A stretch of DNA of 57,129 nucleotides from Streptococcus sp. k-402 (GTDB taxonomy: Bacteria > Bacillota > Bacilli > Lactobacillales > Streptococcaceae). How positions within the stretch are numbered: position 1 is the first letter of the stretch; each line of letters starts with the position of its first letter. The position numbers and the translations under genes were made by a program. Location: positions 89,015 through 146,143 of the forward strand of contig NZ_VMNB01000010.1 of NCBI RefSeq assembly GCF_013277515.1, read 5' to 3'. Positions 37,868-46,521 of the stretch are shown here, piece by piece. The notes beneath the pieces are model-generated. The model had not been told where the DNA came from, made no database searches, and worked only from the letters and a program-made list of their open reading frames with translations.

Positions 37868-38903
37868 AATGCGCTTCGCGCTTGTCAAAACTTTCCTTGG
37901 CAAGGTCAACCAAACGCTCGATTAAATCTGGGTAGGTGATCCCCATATTGTCCCAAAGTAGTGGATACATTGACCACTGGGTGAAGCCTGGCATGGTATT
38001 GAGCTCGTTTAGGAAAATCTCTCCCTTATTTGTATAGAAGAAATCGCAACGAGATAGACCTAAACCACCAATGGCACGGAAGGCAGTTTCTGCATTTTGA
38101 CGCATGACAGCTATCACATCATTACTGATTTTGGCCGGAATATCCATGGTAATCTTGTTATCAATATACTTGGCATCGTAGTCATAAAAGGCAACATCCT
38201 TGACTACTTCTCCTGGAAGGGTGCTTTTGACATCGTAGTTGCCCAGTAGACCAACCTCGATTTCACGGGCATTTACCCCTTGCTCTACCAAGACACGGCT
38301 GTCATATCGGAAGGCAAGTTTTAAGGCTTGACGGAGTTCTTCTTGGTTTTCAGACTTAGAAATACCGACACTAGACCCCATGTTTGACGGCTTAGTGAAG
38401 ACTGGATAAGCCAATTTTTCTTCCACTTCAGCGATTTTAGCAGTCACATCATCACCTTCAACGATGGCCACATAAGGAACTTGGGCAATACCAGCAGATT
38501 CCAAAACACGCTTGGTCGTGATTTTGTCCATGGCAAGGCTAGATGACAAGATGTTGCAACCGACATAAGGCATTTTCAAAACTTCCAAGAATCCTTGGAC
38601 AGAGCCATCTTCTCCCATCGGACCGTGAAGAACTGGGAAGACCACTGCCCCTTCTTCATAGATAGCACTTGGTGCAACTTTCTTATCCCAATCAATAGTT
38701 TCATTGGTCATGAGACGGTCTTCTTGCCCCGGAGTCTGGCTAAATTCCTGCGTTTTGATAAAATCACCTGACTGGCTGATAAAGAAAGTCTTAACTGTGA
38801 AACGGTTGTAATTGACCGCACGCATGACACTTTCCGCTGAAAGGACAGAGACTTCGCGTTCCGCACTCCGTCCACCATATAAAAGAATAATCGTTTGTTT
38901 CAT
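37860..38903 (-). CDS. ddl: D-alanine--D-alanine ligase
   Basis: 347 residues, ATP-grasp ligase making D-Ala-D-Ala for Mur[14 protein letters not shown] (about 10-22) carries the catalytic Glu, [11 protein letters not shown] is the serine loop region, [14 protein letters not shown] lies in the ATP-binding part, and [12 protein letters not shown] binds Mg. The tyrosine expected of D-Ala enzymes, not the Phe of D-Ala-D-Lac ligases, appears consistent with GDFI-free context, but I did not align it. Normal length and no breaks. Confidence 0.95.
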   Translation of the reverse strand: MKQTIILLYGGRSAEREVSVLSAESVMRAVNYNRFTVKTFFISQSGDFIKTQEFSQTPGQEDRLMTNETIDWDKKVAPSAIYEEGAVVFPVLHGPMGEDGSVQGFLEVLKMPYVGCNILSSSLAMDKITTKRVLESAGIAQVPYVAIVEGDDVTAKIAEVEEKLAYPVFTKPSNMGSSVGISKSENQEELRQALKLAFRYDSRVLVEQGVNAREIEVGLLGNYDVKSTLPGEVVKDVAFYDYDAKYIDNKITMDIPAKISNDVIAVMRQNAETAFRAIGGLGLSRCDFFYTNKGEIFLNELNTMPGFTQWSMYPLLWDNMGITYPDLIERLVDLAKESFDKREAHLL

Positions 38904-38940
38904 ATTATTTGTCCTAATTCTACTAGAATACTCGCTCTTT

Positions 38941-38949
38941 AGTATATCA
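38941..38949 (-). promoter_or_regulatory. Extended -10 promoter of ddl
   Basis: Minus-strand TGA-TATACT, 38 nt upstream of the ddl start codon. Confidence 0.5.
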
Positions 38950-39001
38950 TATTTGCTTGTTTTTTTAAAACTTGAACCTGATCCTACTCATCACACTATA
39001 C

Positions 39002-39034
39002 AAAAAGAGGCCGATAGGAACGATTTTCAGCCTC
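39002..39034 (-). terminator. Terminator of the pbp2b-recR transcript
   Basis: GAGGC and GCCTC arms (39030-39034 and 39007-39011 on the plus axis) with extra inner pairing, followed by TTTTT on the minus strand. Confidence 0.75.
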
Positions 39035-39078
39035 CTTGATTTTTTATAAATGATTGGAGTTCGTAAATTTGTCTACAC

Positions 39079-39675
39079 TTACAACTCTGTTCGATTTTCA
39101 ATAGCCCGTAAGAGGGTCACTTCGTCCGCATACTCGATATCTGCTCCCACAGCGAGGCCTCGTGCCAGGCGCGTAACCTTGATCCCAGCTGGCTTGAGCA
39201 AACGTGAAAGATACATGGAAGTCGCTTCCCCATCTGCTGTGGCATTGGTTGCTACGATTACTTCTGAAACCTCACTATCCATCAGACGAGTCATGAGACT
39301 CTTGAGATTGATATCGTCTGGACTGATACCATTCATAGGGGAAATGAGGCCATGCAGGACATGATAGAGTCCATGGTATTCTTGGATATTTTCCATGGCT
39401 GCCACATCCCGACTATCCTCTAGCACCAAAATCGTTGTCTGGTCACGACTTGGATCGGTACAGATAGAACAAGGATCGTCGTCTGTCAAACGACCACAAA
39501 TAGAACAGTAGGTCAATTCTCTCTTAGCAGAAAGGAGATTTTTTGCAAATTCATTGACATCGTCATCAGACATCCCAATCGTGTAAAAGGCCAGACGCGT
39601 AGCCGTCTTAATCCCGATACCTGGTAACTTGGAATAACTGTCAATCAGCTTAGCAATAGGTGTTGGATAAAGCAT
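39079..39675 (-). CDS. recR: Recombination mediator protein RecR
   Basis: 198 residues. Helix-hairpin-helix ([15 protein letters not shown]), a four-cysteine zinc finger ([16 protein letters not shown], about 57-72), Toprim domain ([16 protein letters not shown]) and a Walker B-like C-terminal region. Works with RecO/RecF to load RecA at gaps. It starts 10 nt after pbp2b, so the two are co-transcribed, an arrangement seen in pneumococcus. Confidence 0.96.
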   Translation of the reverse strand: MLYPTPIAKLIDSYSKLPGIGIKTATRLAFYTIGMSDDDVNEFAKNLLSAKRELTYCSICGRLTDDDPCSICTDPSRDQTTILVLEDSRDVAAMENIQEYHGLYHVLHGLISPMNGISPDDINLKSLMTRLMDSEVSEVIVATNATADGEATSMYLSRLLKPAGIKVTRLARGLAVGADIEYADEVTLLRAIENRTEL

Positions 39676-39685
39676 AATTTCCTTT

Positions 39686-41728
39686 CTAGTTCATCGGATG
39701 GTATTTTTGATACAGATTGATAATATCACGCGCAATGGAAGGTCCTACACCATTTGTTAGATTGGTATTATGAGGAAAGACCACTGCAACAGCGATTTGG
39801 GGATTATCAGATGGGGCATAGGCCACCGCATTGGTATTGGTTGCTTGCTGACCATCTGCCACATAGCTTTCGGCTGTACCCGTTTTTCCGCTAATGGATA
39901 CCAAGGCACCATTTGAAAAGGCACGGCCAGTAGTCAAGCCACTAGTCCCATGAGCAACCTGATAAAAACCTTGGTGCAAGATGCTCATATCGGAGTCGGA
40001 TATATTGACCTTATTCATCTCTGTCGGTTGCAGTTGCTGAATCAAGTCGCCCAGGCCTCCCTTATCATTATTTCCATAAATACCTTCCACAATACGAGGA
40101 GCCACACGAACACCATCATTTGCAATAGTTGCTACATACTGAGCCAACTGCATGGGCGTATAGTTATCAAACTGCCCAAAGGCATTGGTGATGTAATTAG
40201 CAAAGCTATACTCTTTGGGAACAAATCCAGTAGATTCATCTGGTAGGTCAATTCCGGTCGCAGCCCCCAAGCCATATTCGCCAAAGGTCGCACGAAGTTT
40301 TCCCATAGCTGTTTCCAAATTGCTGGTTCCAACAAACATATTTGGTTGATAGGTCTGGCCCATGATTCCAAGAGCGGTTTGAACCATGTAAGCATTAGAT
40401 GAATACTCCAAGGCTTCCACAGCTGTAATAGGAAAAGATCCATATGCCAATTTATACCAAGAATAAATTGGAGCTGAACCTTGGAAAACAATAGGCTGAT
40501 CTGTTAAGGTTTGGTTTCCTGATAAAACACCATTTTCCCAACCTGAGCTGATGGTAGCGGCCTTAACTACTGACCCTGGGACAAAGACATTGGTTACCGT
40601 TCCCAAGGAATCAGGCGTCAAGTCTCCCGTTTTCAGGTCATGTTTGAGTCCTGACATAGACAAAACAGCACCTGTTTTGGGGTTAAGGGCGACTGCATAC
40701 ACGCCTTCAGAATACTTAGCTCCACCATTTCCTAGCTCGGAATTGAAATAACTTTTCAGCAAAGCATCCACGCTATCTTGGAAGGCCAAATCAATGGTCA
40801 GTTTGATATTGTTTCCCTTACTACCTTCCTCAATTGTATCCACGCTTTCCATATTGCCATATTTATCCAGATGGATTTCTTTTACCGAGCGTTTTCCTTG
40901 TAAGGTTTCCTCGTATTGTTTTTCCAGGTAAGAAGTCCCAACACGGTCATTTAAAGAATACCCCTTTTTGATATAAGCATCTGCTTCTTCAGCTGGAAGA
41001 CCAGCTTTTTCACTGGATACACTTCCTACTATAGACGAAAGTGAAGTCTCTAAAACCTTTCGATCCCACGAAGTTGAAATACTGATGCCAGGCATCTCCT
41101 TTGAAATAGAGGCAATAACAGCCACCTGAGAATCATTTAGAGGATCTGTCGCAATGGTTCCTGTCGCAAAGTTTCCAACAGCATTTAACTGACTAAAAAG
41201 ATAGATTTCTTTCTTTTCATCCTCTGTATAGTTTAGTTGACTTGTTGGGACACTATCGACCGCATTGTTATACAGTTCTGATTCGGATAGGCGATTGCCA
41301 TCTGAATCCAAGCGTTTCTCACTTGGGAGAGCCTCCACTGTTTTTTTATAGATTTCAGGATCAGCCAAATAGTAATCAGCCAGCTGGCGTTCTGTCAAAT
41401 TTGGCGAACTGATACTCACATACCCCAGTAACTGACTAGCGATTTCTTTTAGATCTTTAGCAGTCATTTTATTACTACGCGTAAAGGAAACAACCTGCTT
41501 TAAAGTATTTTCTACCAAAGGTTTTCCACTAGCATCATAAATTTCCCCACGGGCAGAACTGGTTGTGACCTTGGTCTGACTAGCTGAGGCTAGCTTTTTT
41601 TCGTAAAAATCCTTGTTCAAAACCTGCATATAAAGCAGGCGACCAATAATGGTCATAAAGAGTAAAATGACGATTGAAAACAATAAATTAAGCCGAATCG
41701 GAATCGAATGGCTGTTAAATTTTCTCAT
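39686..41728 (-). CDS. pbp2b: Penicillin-binding protein 2B (class B transpeptidase), mosaic-type
   Basis: 680 residues. Single membrane helix (about 14-36), pedestal, and transpeptidase domain with S386-V-V-K, S443-S-N and K615-T-G. It is essential for elongation-type peptidoglycan synthesis. The frame is open 15 nt upstream, but the ATG at 41728 gives the standard 680-residue form. Compared with my memory of the R6 sequence, residues Y422, K426, L427, E438, A446 (next to SSN) and G476 differ, a pattern reported in beta-lactam-resistant mosaic alleles. A619 is unchanged. Alternatively this is the normal S. mitis allele. Confidence 0.95.
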   Translation of the reverse strand: MRKFNSHSIPIRLNLLFSIVILLFMTIIGRLLYMQVLNKDFYEKKLASASQTKVTTSSARGEIYDASGKPLVENTLKQVVSFTRSNKMTAKDLKEIASQLLGYVSISSPNLTERQLADYYLADPEIYKKTVEALPSEKRLDSDGNRLSESELYNNAVDSVPTSQLNYTEDEKKEIYLFSQLNAVGNFATGTIATDPLNDSQVAVIASISKEMPGISISTSWDRKVLETSLSSIVGSVSSEKAGLPAEEADAYIKKGYSLNDRVGTSYLEKQYEETLQGKRSVKEIHLDKYGNMESVDTIEEGSKGNNIKLTIDLAFQDSVDALLKSYFNSELGNGGAKYSEGVYAVALNPKTGAVLSMSGLKHDLKTGDLTPDSLGTVTNVFVPGSVVKAATISSGWENGVLSGNQTLTDQPIVFQGSAPIYSWYKLAYGSFPITAVEALEYSSNAYMVQTALGIMGQTYQPNMFVGTSNLETAMGKLRATFGEYGLGAATGIDLPDESTGFVPKEYSFANYITNAFGQFDNYTPMQLAQYVATIANDGVRVAPRIVEGIYGNNDKGGLGDLIQQLQPTEMNKVNISDSDMSILHQGFYQVAHGTSGLTTGRAFSNGALVSISGKTGTAESYVADGQQATNTNAVAYAPSDNPQIAVAVVFPHNTNLTNGVGPSIARDIINLYQKYHPMN

Positions 41729-41767
41729 ACAAATCAGTCTCATTTCTAACTTAAAATCTTACTCTTA

Positions 41768-41776
41768 ATTGTACCA
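41768..41776 (-). promoter_or_regulatory. Extended -10 promoter of pbp2b
   Basis: Minus-strand TGG-TACAAT, about 40 nt upstream of the pbp2b start codon. Confidence 0.5.
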
Positions 41777-41868
41777 CAATTTGAGTAGAAAATTATGGAA
41801 AAGTAAGAAGCTTTTTTTCGTTTTTACAGTAAGATACGTTTTTATTTATCCATCCCTATATTATATGT

Positions 41869-41874
41869 TATAAT
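41869..41874 (+). promoter_or_regulatory. -10 element of the RpiR-type regulator gene
   Basis: TATAAT preceded by TGT (extended -10), about 60 nt before the ATG. Confidence 0.5.
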
Positions 41875-41936
41875 GAATGTAAAAGTTCAATAATCTAGTC
41901 TTTTTCCAACACGACTCATTTAAAGGAGCCTTCCCT

Positions 41937-42788
41937 ATGGACAAACCAGATATCGCAACTGTCATTGATTCACATTTTGAAGAAATGACAGACCTAGAGC
42001 AAGAAATCGCTCGCTATTTTTTGCAAGCTGAAACCATTCAAGATGACCTTTCCTCCCAACAGGTCACTCAAAAATTACATATCTCTCAGGCTGCACTAAC
42101 TCGCTTTGCTAAAAAGTGTGGCTTTACTGGCTACCGAGAATTTATTTTCCAATACCAACATCAGGCAGAAAATCAAACCAAACAAGTCTCCAAGCACAGT
42201 CCACTGACCAAACGAGTCCTCAGAAGCTATAGCAATATGAGGGAACAAACACAAGACTTGATTGACGAAGTCCAACTAGAACGAATTGCCCAATTAATCG
42301 AAGATGCTGAGCGTGTCTACTTCTTCGGAACAGGGAGTTCTGGCCTAGTAGCTCGTGAAATGAAATTACGTTTCATGCGTCTGGGTGTGGTCTGCGAGGC
42401 CTTGACCGATCAAGACGGCTTTGCCTGGACAACCAGTATTATGGACGAAAATTGTCTCGTACTTGGTTTCTCACTTTCTGGCACAACTCCCTCTATTTTA
42501 GACAGTTTATTAGACGCTAAGGAGATGGGGGCAAAGACTGTACTCTTTTCAAGTGTTCCCAATAAAGATAGTCAGGCCTACACAGAGACTGTTCTTGTAG
42601 CCACCCACAGTCAGCCTTCCTATATCCAACGAATATCCGCTCAACTTCCTATGCTCTTCTTTATCGATTTGATTTATGCCTACTTTTTGGAAATCAATCG
42701 CGAAAGCAAGGAAAAAATCTTTAATAGCTACTGGGAAAATAAGAAACTCAACGGCTATCGTAGACAAAAACGTGTCAGAAAATCCTAG
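41937..42788 (+). CDS. nanR: RpiR family regulator of the sialic-acid locus (NanR-like)
   Basis: 283 residues. N-terminal RpiR helix-turn-helix (about 1-77, with SQQVTQKLHISQAALTRFAKKCGF) and C-terminal SIS sugar-phosphate-binding domain (about 120-250, VYFFGTGSSGLVAREMKLRF; LGFSLSGTTPS). It stands convergent to the nan catabolic genes, beyond the toxin-antitoxin pair. RpiR-type NanR proteins in Firmicutes sense ManNAc-6-P or related sugars and control nan genes; this role is inferred from position and family. Its stop codon lies inside the terminator hairpin. GGAGCCTTCCC precedes the ATG. Confidence 0.85.
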   Translation: MDKPDIATVIDSHFEEMTDLEQEIARYFLQAETIQDDLSSQQVTQKLHISQAALTRFAKKCGFTGYREFIFQYQHQAENQTKQVSKHSPLTKRVLRSYSNMREQTQDLIDEVQLERIAQLIEDAERVYFFGTGSSGLVAREMKLRFMRLGVVCEALTDQDGFAWTTSIMDENCLVLGFSLSGTTPSILDSLLDAKEMGAKTVLFSSVPNKDSQAYTETVLVATHSQPSYIQRISAQLPMLFFIDLIYAYFLEINRESKEKIFNSYWENKKLNGYRRQKRVRKS

Positions 42789-42814
42789 TTTGGTTAAACC
42801 AGACTAGGATTTTT
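42781..42814 (+). terminator. Terminator of the RpiR-type regulator (repeat copy 1)
   Basis: AATCCTAGTTTGGTT pairs with ACCAGACTAGGATT with one mismatch, followed by TTTT. It contains the stop codon of the regulator. It is nearly identical to the hairpin at 43547-43582. Confidence 0.85.
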
Positions 42815-42849
42815 ATTCATCACCAAACATACCTCTTCAAGATTATGAA

Positions 42850-43200
42850 TTAGTCATATCTTGACTTAGCCTTGAATAATTTCATGTAATCACTTTTTGA
42901 AGGGAGTAAATAAGCAAGTCTGACGGTATCCTCAACAATTGTATATAATACGATGTAATCCTTACTCAAGGTCAATCCTCGCGTTTGGTAGCGAGGATCT
43001 AATTTCTTACCAAATTTTTCATCGGCATCAAATCCAGCTTGGGGGAAAATTTCTAGCCGATTAATATCTTTTCTAATACTCGCCACTTTTCGTCTCGCAG
43101 CCTCTACAGAACCGATTTCCTCTGCTATATACTGATATATTTTATCCAGACTATCAATCACTTTAGGAGAATACAAAATCCGATATTTTTTATAATCCAT
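42850..43200 (-). CDS. RelE/ParE-family toxin
   Basis: 116 residues, ParE/RelE fold. Recognisable pattern: YRILYSPKVIDSLDKIYQYIAEEIGS at the N-terminus, the internal IRKDINRLEIFPQAGFD segment, and DYIVLYTIVEDTVRLAYLLPSKSDY at the C-terminus. The RelE-type pattern would make it a ribosome-dependent mRNA interferase, whereas ParE inhibits gyrase. The sequence alone does not decide. It overlaps the antitoxin by 11 nt. The pair lies between the regulator and the kinase genes, in a place where I recall no such pair in reference pneumococci. Confidence 0.8.
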   Translation of the reverse strand: MDYKKYRILYSPKVIDSLDKIYQYIAEEIGSVEAARRKVASIRKDINRLEIFPQAGFDADEKFGKKLDPRYQTRGLTLSKDYIVLYTIVEDTVRLAYLLPSKSDYMKLFKAKSRYD

Positions 43201-43477
43201 AGCGTGTCACGACATCCTCATCTGTCAAGTAATTTCCAGCCTCAATCTTGGCATAACTTTCTTGAACTTCTGCTTGTAATTGTCTAAACAAATACTCCTT
43301 CTCTAATTCCTCTTCACTCAGTAAATCTACTTCATTTGTTACGGCAACATTCTTTAAAAATAATCTAAGTGCCGATGAAAGAGAGAGATTTTTTTCTTTT
43401 AACACTTCCATGGCATCATTTACTAATTCTCTATTAGCTTGGAAGGTCACAATTTTATTTGGATTTGCTATAGACAT
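43190..43477 (-). CDS. RelB/DinJ-family antitoxin
   Basis: 95 residues. N-terminal ribbon-helix-helix: IVTFQANRELVNDAMEVLKEKNLSLSSALRLFLKNVA, about 9-46, the RelB/DinJ pattern. An acidic helical C-terminus (EEELEKEYLFRQLQAEVQESYAKIE) would wrap the toxin. The first gene of the pair, as expected. Its ribosome-binding site AGGAG sits in the loop of an inverted repeat (43480-43498). That repeat is the likely autorepressor operator. Confidence 0.82.
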   Translation of the reverse strand: MSIANPNKIVTFQANRELVNDAMEVLKEKNLSLSSALRLFLKNVAVTNEVDLLSEEELEKEYLFRQLQAEVQESYAKIEAGNYLTDEDVVTRYGL

Positions 43478-43479
43478 TT

Positions 43480-43498
43480 TATATAACTCCTTTATATA
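43480..43498 (-). promoter_or_regulatory. Inverted repeat around the antitoxin ribosome-binding site
   Basis: TATATAA (43480-43486) and TTATATA (43492-43498) flank the 5-nt AGGAG. Candidate RelB operator and/or translational switch. Confidence 0.55.
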
Positions 43499-43506
43499 TT
43501 TTATTT

Positions 43507-43534
43507 ATTATCTCACGATTATAAAGAAAGTCAA
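43507..43534 (-). promoter_or_regulatory. Toxin-antitoxin promoter
   Basis: Minus-strand TTGACT (43529-43534) and GATAAT (43507-43512) with 16-bp spacing. Confidence 0.55.
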
Positions 43535-43546
43535 GGGAATTTGATT

Positions 43547-43582
43547 AGAAAATCCTAGTTTGGCTGAGCCAAACTAGGATTA
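43547..43582 (-). terminator. Terminator of the nan kinase gene (repeat copy 2)
   Basis: A perfect 14-bp-arm hairpin AATCCTAGTTTGGC-TGA-GCCAAACTAGGATT with preceding A-run, at the 3' end of the ROK gene. Copy 1 is at 42777-42812. Confidence 0.85.
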
Positions 43583-44458
43583 TTTTGTTTTAAAATGATA
43601 GTAGGCACCCAACATCCCTGCTGTATTCTGGTGATGAGCAAATTCTAATCGTGTTTTCTCAGCCAAACTTGGTACCAAAGCCTCTTTCAAGGCTGTACGG
43701 ATCTTGGGTTTGAGAATAGCTTCTTGCCCCATGATACCCCCACCCAGAATGACCACTTCTGGATTGGCAACATAGCAAATATTTGCCAGACCTTTTCCTA
43801 GATAGTCTACCATGCGGTCAATACCAGCCATGCAGAGTTTATTGCCTTCTGTAGCTTCCTTAAAGATACGACGACCATTCCACTGGTCAACTGGATCTCC
43901 ATGACCTGCTGCTACATACTCCACCAAGGCTGTCGTAGAAGCCAAATCTTGGAACGCTCCATCCTGCATATGCATATAACCAACTTCGCAGGCTGAATTG
44001 CTAAATCCATGGAAGACTTTTCCATCCATAATCAAGCAACCTCCGATACCTGTTCCAATGGTCAAGCAAAGGGTGACACTCGCTCCTTTGCCTGAACCAG
44101 ATACTGCCTCAGCCAGACCTGCACAGTTGACGTCATTCTCAATTTCACAAGGAATCGCAAAGCTAGTCTCGATTTCCTTTTTGAACTGGGTTCCTGCGTA
44201 GTTAGGGATTTGAGGCCCAGCATAGAAAATCTCACCCTTATCAGGATCCACCATTCCTGCAGAAGAAATGGCAACACCTGCTACTGGGCCTTTTTCTAAA
44301 TAGCTGGCTACAATATCTTTGGTCTTTTGTAAGATATGAGGTCCACCCTTATGCGCCTCTGTTGGCATTTCATGCGATTCAACAAGTTGGCCTTCTTGGT
44401 CGATCAAACCATATTTGATGTTGGTTCCACCGATATCAATTGCAACATAGTGTGTCAT
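43580..44458 (-). CDS. nanK: ROK family kinase, probable N-acetylmannosamine kinase
   Basis: 292 residues. N-terminal phosphate motif AIDIGGTNIKYGLID (about 6-20), the conserved EIENDVNCAGLAE with the catalytic Asp (about 100-112), and the ROK signature TIGTGIGGCLIMDGKVFHG. The cysteine-rich zinc motif of many ROK proteins (CxCGxxGCxE) is missing; MHMQDGAFQDLASTTAL stands in its place. Position beside the lyase and in the same operon as it supports ManNAc phosphorylation. Glucokinase-like activity is the alternative. Confidence 0.82.
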   Translation of the reverse strand: MTHYVAIDIGGTNIKYGLIDQEGQLVESHEMPTEAHKGGPHILQKTKDIVASYLEKGPVAGVAISSAGMVDPDKGEIFYAGPQIPNYAGTQFKKEIETSFAIPCEIENDVNCAGLAEAVSGSGKGASVTLCLTIGTGIGGCLIMDGKVFHGFSNSACEVGYMHMQDGAFQDLASTTALVEYVAAGHGDPVDQWNGRRIFKEATEGNKLCMAGIDRMVDYLGKGLANICYVANPEVVILGGGIMGQEAILKPKIRTALKEALVPSLAEKTRLEFAHHQNTAGMLGAYYHFKTK

Positions 44459-44475
44459 AAATACCTCCTTATGGA

Positions 44476-45393
44476 TTAGAGGAAGCGCTCCTTGGTTTCA
44501 CGAATCAAGGCTGCAGCTGCTTCTACAACTGGACGATCGTCTTCAGTCACTGGTGTCAATGGTGAACGAACAGAACCAATATTCAAGCCTTCATTGATCT
44601 TCAAGACTTCCTTAATCACACCGTACATATTTCCATGTGCAGCAGTGAGTTTACCAATGATAGCGTTGATAGCATACTGTAATTCACGCGCTGTTTCCAA
44701 ATCTTTATCCGCAATCAACTGATTGAGTTTCAAGAAAAGTTCTGGCATAGCACCATAAGTACCACCAATACCAGCTTTGGCACCCATGAGGCGACCACCT
44801 AAGAACTGTTCATCTGGACCGTTAAAGACGATATGGTCTTCCCCACCAAGGCTCACAAAAGTTTGGATATCTTGAACTGGCATAGAAGAGTTCTTCACAC
44901 CGATAACACGAGGATTCTTCAACATTTCAGTATAAAGACTTGGAGTCAGAGCAACACCTGCCAATTGAGGAATGTTGTAGATGACATAGTCTGTGTTTGG
45001 AGCTGCAGCACTAATGTCATTCCAGTATTTAGCGACTGAGTATTCTGGCAAGCGGAAATAAATTGGTGGAATCGTTGCAATGGCATCTACACCCAAGCTT
45101 TCTGCATGGCGAGCTAGTTCCATACTATCTTTAGTATTATTGCAAGCAACATGGGCAATAATAGTTAATTTCCCTTTGGCAACTGCCATCACTTCTTCCA
45201 AGATTAACTTGCGGTCTTCAACACTTTGGTAAATACATTCACCAGAAGAACCATTGACATAAAGACCTTGAACACCTTTATCAATGAAGTATTGAACCAA
45301 GGCACGCGTACGCTCTGGACTTACTTCTCCTTGATCATCATAACATGCGTAGAAGGCTGGAATGACACCTTCGTATTTTTTCAAATCTGACAT
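44476..45393 (-). CDS. nanA: N-acetylneuraminate lyase
   Basis: 305 residues, DapA/NAL TIM-barrel aldolase that splits Neu5Ac into pyruvate and ManNAc. GSSGE (48-52), YNIPQLAGV with Y139, and Schiff-base lysine K167 in VIGVKNSS are present. The open frame continues to a GTG at 45459 inside the promoter, but AGGAG (7 nt upstream) fixes the ATG at 45393. The symbol nanA is used for this lyase in E. coli; in pneumococcus nanA names a sialidase, so the symbol is ambiguous. Co-directional with the kinase (17-nt gap). Confidence 0.92.
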   Translation of the reverse strand: MSDLKKYEGVIPAFYACYDDQGEVSPERTRALVQYFIDKGVQGLYVNGSSGECIYQSVEDRKLILEEVMAVAKGKLTIIAHVACNNTKDSMELARHAESLGVDAIATIPPIYFRLPEYSVAKYWNDISAAAPNTDYVIYNIPQLAGVALTPSLYTEMLKNPRVIGVKNSSMPVQDIQTFVSLGGEDHIVFNGPDEQFLGGRLMGAKAGIGGTYGAMPELFLKLNQLIADKDLETARELQYAINAIIGKLTAAHGNMYGVIKEVLKINEGLNIGSVRSPLTPVTEDDRPVVEAAAALIRETKERFL

Positions 45394-45450
45394 AGATTTT
45401 CTCCTATTATTTTTATTTTCTGCTAAAGCAGATTCTTTCTTTACTTCTTT

Positions 45451-45479
45451 AGTATACACTTTACCGAAAAGGCTTTCAA
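45451..45479 (-). promoter_or_regulatory. Promoter of the lyase-kinase operon
   Basis: Minus-strand TTGAAA (45474-45479) and TATACT (45451-45456) with exactly 17 bp. The -35 region also resembles a weak cre (13 of 16 positions by my count). Confidence 0.6.
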
Positions 45480-45566
45480 TATCTTATAGACACTTAGATT
45501 TTAGTTTCTTGCTTATAGAATAGCGCCTGGAGCGTTTGAAAGTAGTTTCAGAAATAATTGCACCCC

Positions 45567-46211
45567 TTACTCATACTTAGCAAATAGCTTTTCCATCACT
45601 CCCACTTGTAAAAAAGCAAGAAGTCCAAAACCAAAGAGAATAAAAGCTGATCCTCCCAATAGAAGGGTAAAGGCTGATAGATATAGAATCATCAAAATCA
45701 AAAAGATAATTGCAATCATCAAGATAAACCAAGGAGCATTAAAACTAGCCAACATCAATCCTTTTTGGAGAATTTCTTTCCAAGATAGGTCATAACGTGC
45801 CGCGATAGGATAGCTAGCCAACATCACAATAGTAAGGAAAATCAGAATACCTAGACAAATAGCTTTAACCAATTGGAAGGGCAGAGCTGTTTGACTCCAG
45901 AAAAGATAAAGATCTAGAAGGCTTAATGAAACAATGCCCAACTCAAGCAGACCTAACTGAAGACCGAGCTTCAGATTTTGCTTGAAAGCTCTTAAATAGA
46001 TTCTAAAGACAGGCACACGTCTGCTCTTCTTAACTTCGAACATGGTCTCGTAGAGGCTGATTTTAGCCACTCCAATCGTTACGATTGGCAAACAAGTTAC
46101 TACAAAGAGAAGATTGACTGTTACAATATCTAAAACCTTCTCACTAATTCGCATTAGAAAATTATCTGTATCAAATGCAGCCTTGATGAGACTTCTTCCT
46201 TTTTGTGACAT
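45567..46211 (-). CDS. YesL-like DUF624 membrane protein
   Basis: 214 residues with five or six helices (about 26-48, 75-95, 100-120, 125-150, 160-200). DUF624/YesL proteins accompany carbohydrate ABC transporters and glycosidases in Firmicutes; the opening DTDNFLMRISEKVLDIVTVNLLFVVTCLPIVTIG is the family pattern. It has no known enzyme activity and may support the sugar transporter or the sugar response. It lies in the sialic-acid cluster, with 107 bp before the lyase promoter. Confidence 0.8.
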   Translation of the reverse strand: MSQKGRSLIKAAFDTDNFLMRISEKVLDIVTVNLLFVVTCLPIVTIGVAKISLYETMFEVKKSRRVPVFRIYLRAFKQNLKLGLQLGLLELGIVSLSLLDLYLFWSQTALPFQLVKAICLGILIFLTIVMLASYPIAARYDLSWKEILQKGLMLASFNAPWFILMIAIIFLILMILYLSAFTLLLGGSAFILFGFGLLAFLQVGVMEKLFAKYE

Positions 46212-46278
46212 CTTTGCTCCCCCATCATTTTTCTTTGTAAACTATTTTCTTTTTTATCAGTAAAGCTTTCATAAGTCC

Positions 46279-46512
46279 CTACCATGAACAAAGATATTTT
46301 TTCTTTTTTCTTTTGGACTTTTTTCTATTTTTATCTATGGACATATAATCTATATATATCCCGGACAGCGAAGCAACTAAAATACTACTCCAAGTATGCT
46401 CATTAAATCCATCTAGCCCTCCACGGACTATCATTGCAAGCACTGTCCAAGCTAACATATTCAATAAAAAAATACAAAGTGCTTTTAATAAAAAAATACA
46501 AAGTGCTTTCAT
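46279..46512 (-). CDS. Small membrane peptide with N-terminal tandem duplication
   Basis: 77 residues, one hydrophobic span (about 1-32) and a very basic end (NRKKSKRKKKK). The first 16 codons repeat an octapeptide (KALCIFLL twice), because a 24-bp DNA unit is tandemly duplicated (46463-46486 and 46487-46510, 23 of 24 identical). GAGAGA abuts the ATG with no proper spacing. Family not recognised. It may be a short relative of hypothetical proteins in this region of pneumococcus. Could be a decayed gene. Confidence 0.4.
   Translation of the reverse strand: MKALCIFLLKALCIFLLNMLAWTVLAMIVRGGLDGFNEHTWSSILVASLSGIYIDYMSIDKNRKKSKRKKKKYLCSW
46463..46510. repeat. 24-bp tandem repeat, two copies
   Basis: Two adjacent 24-bp units beginning AATAAAAAAATACAAAGTGC, differing only at the last base; they overlap the start of the small membrane peptide gene. 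Confidence 0.85.
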
Positions 46513-46521
46513 TCTCTCGTT

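Noticed and set aside
45394..45459. N-terminal extension of the sialate lyase from a GTG at 45459
   Set aside because: The extension would start inside the -10 box (TATACT at 45451-45456), and the ATG at 45393 has a well-placed AGGAG.
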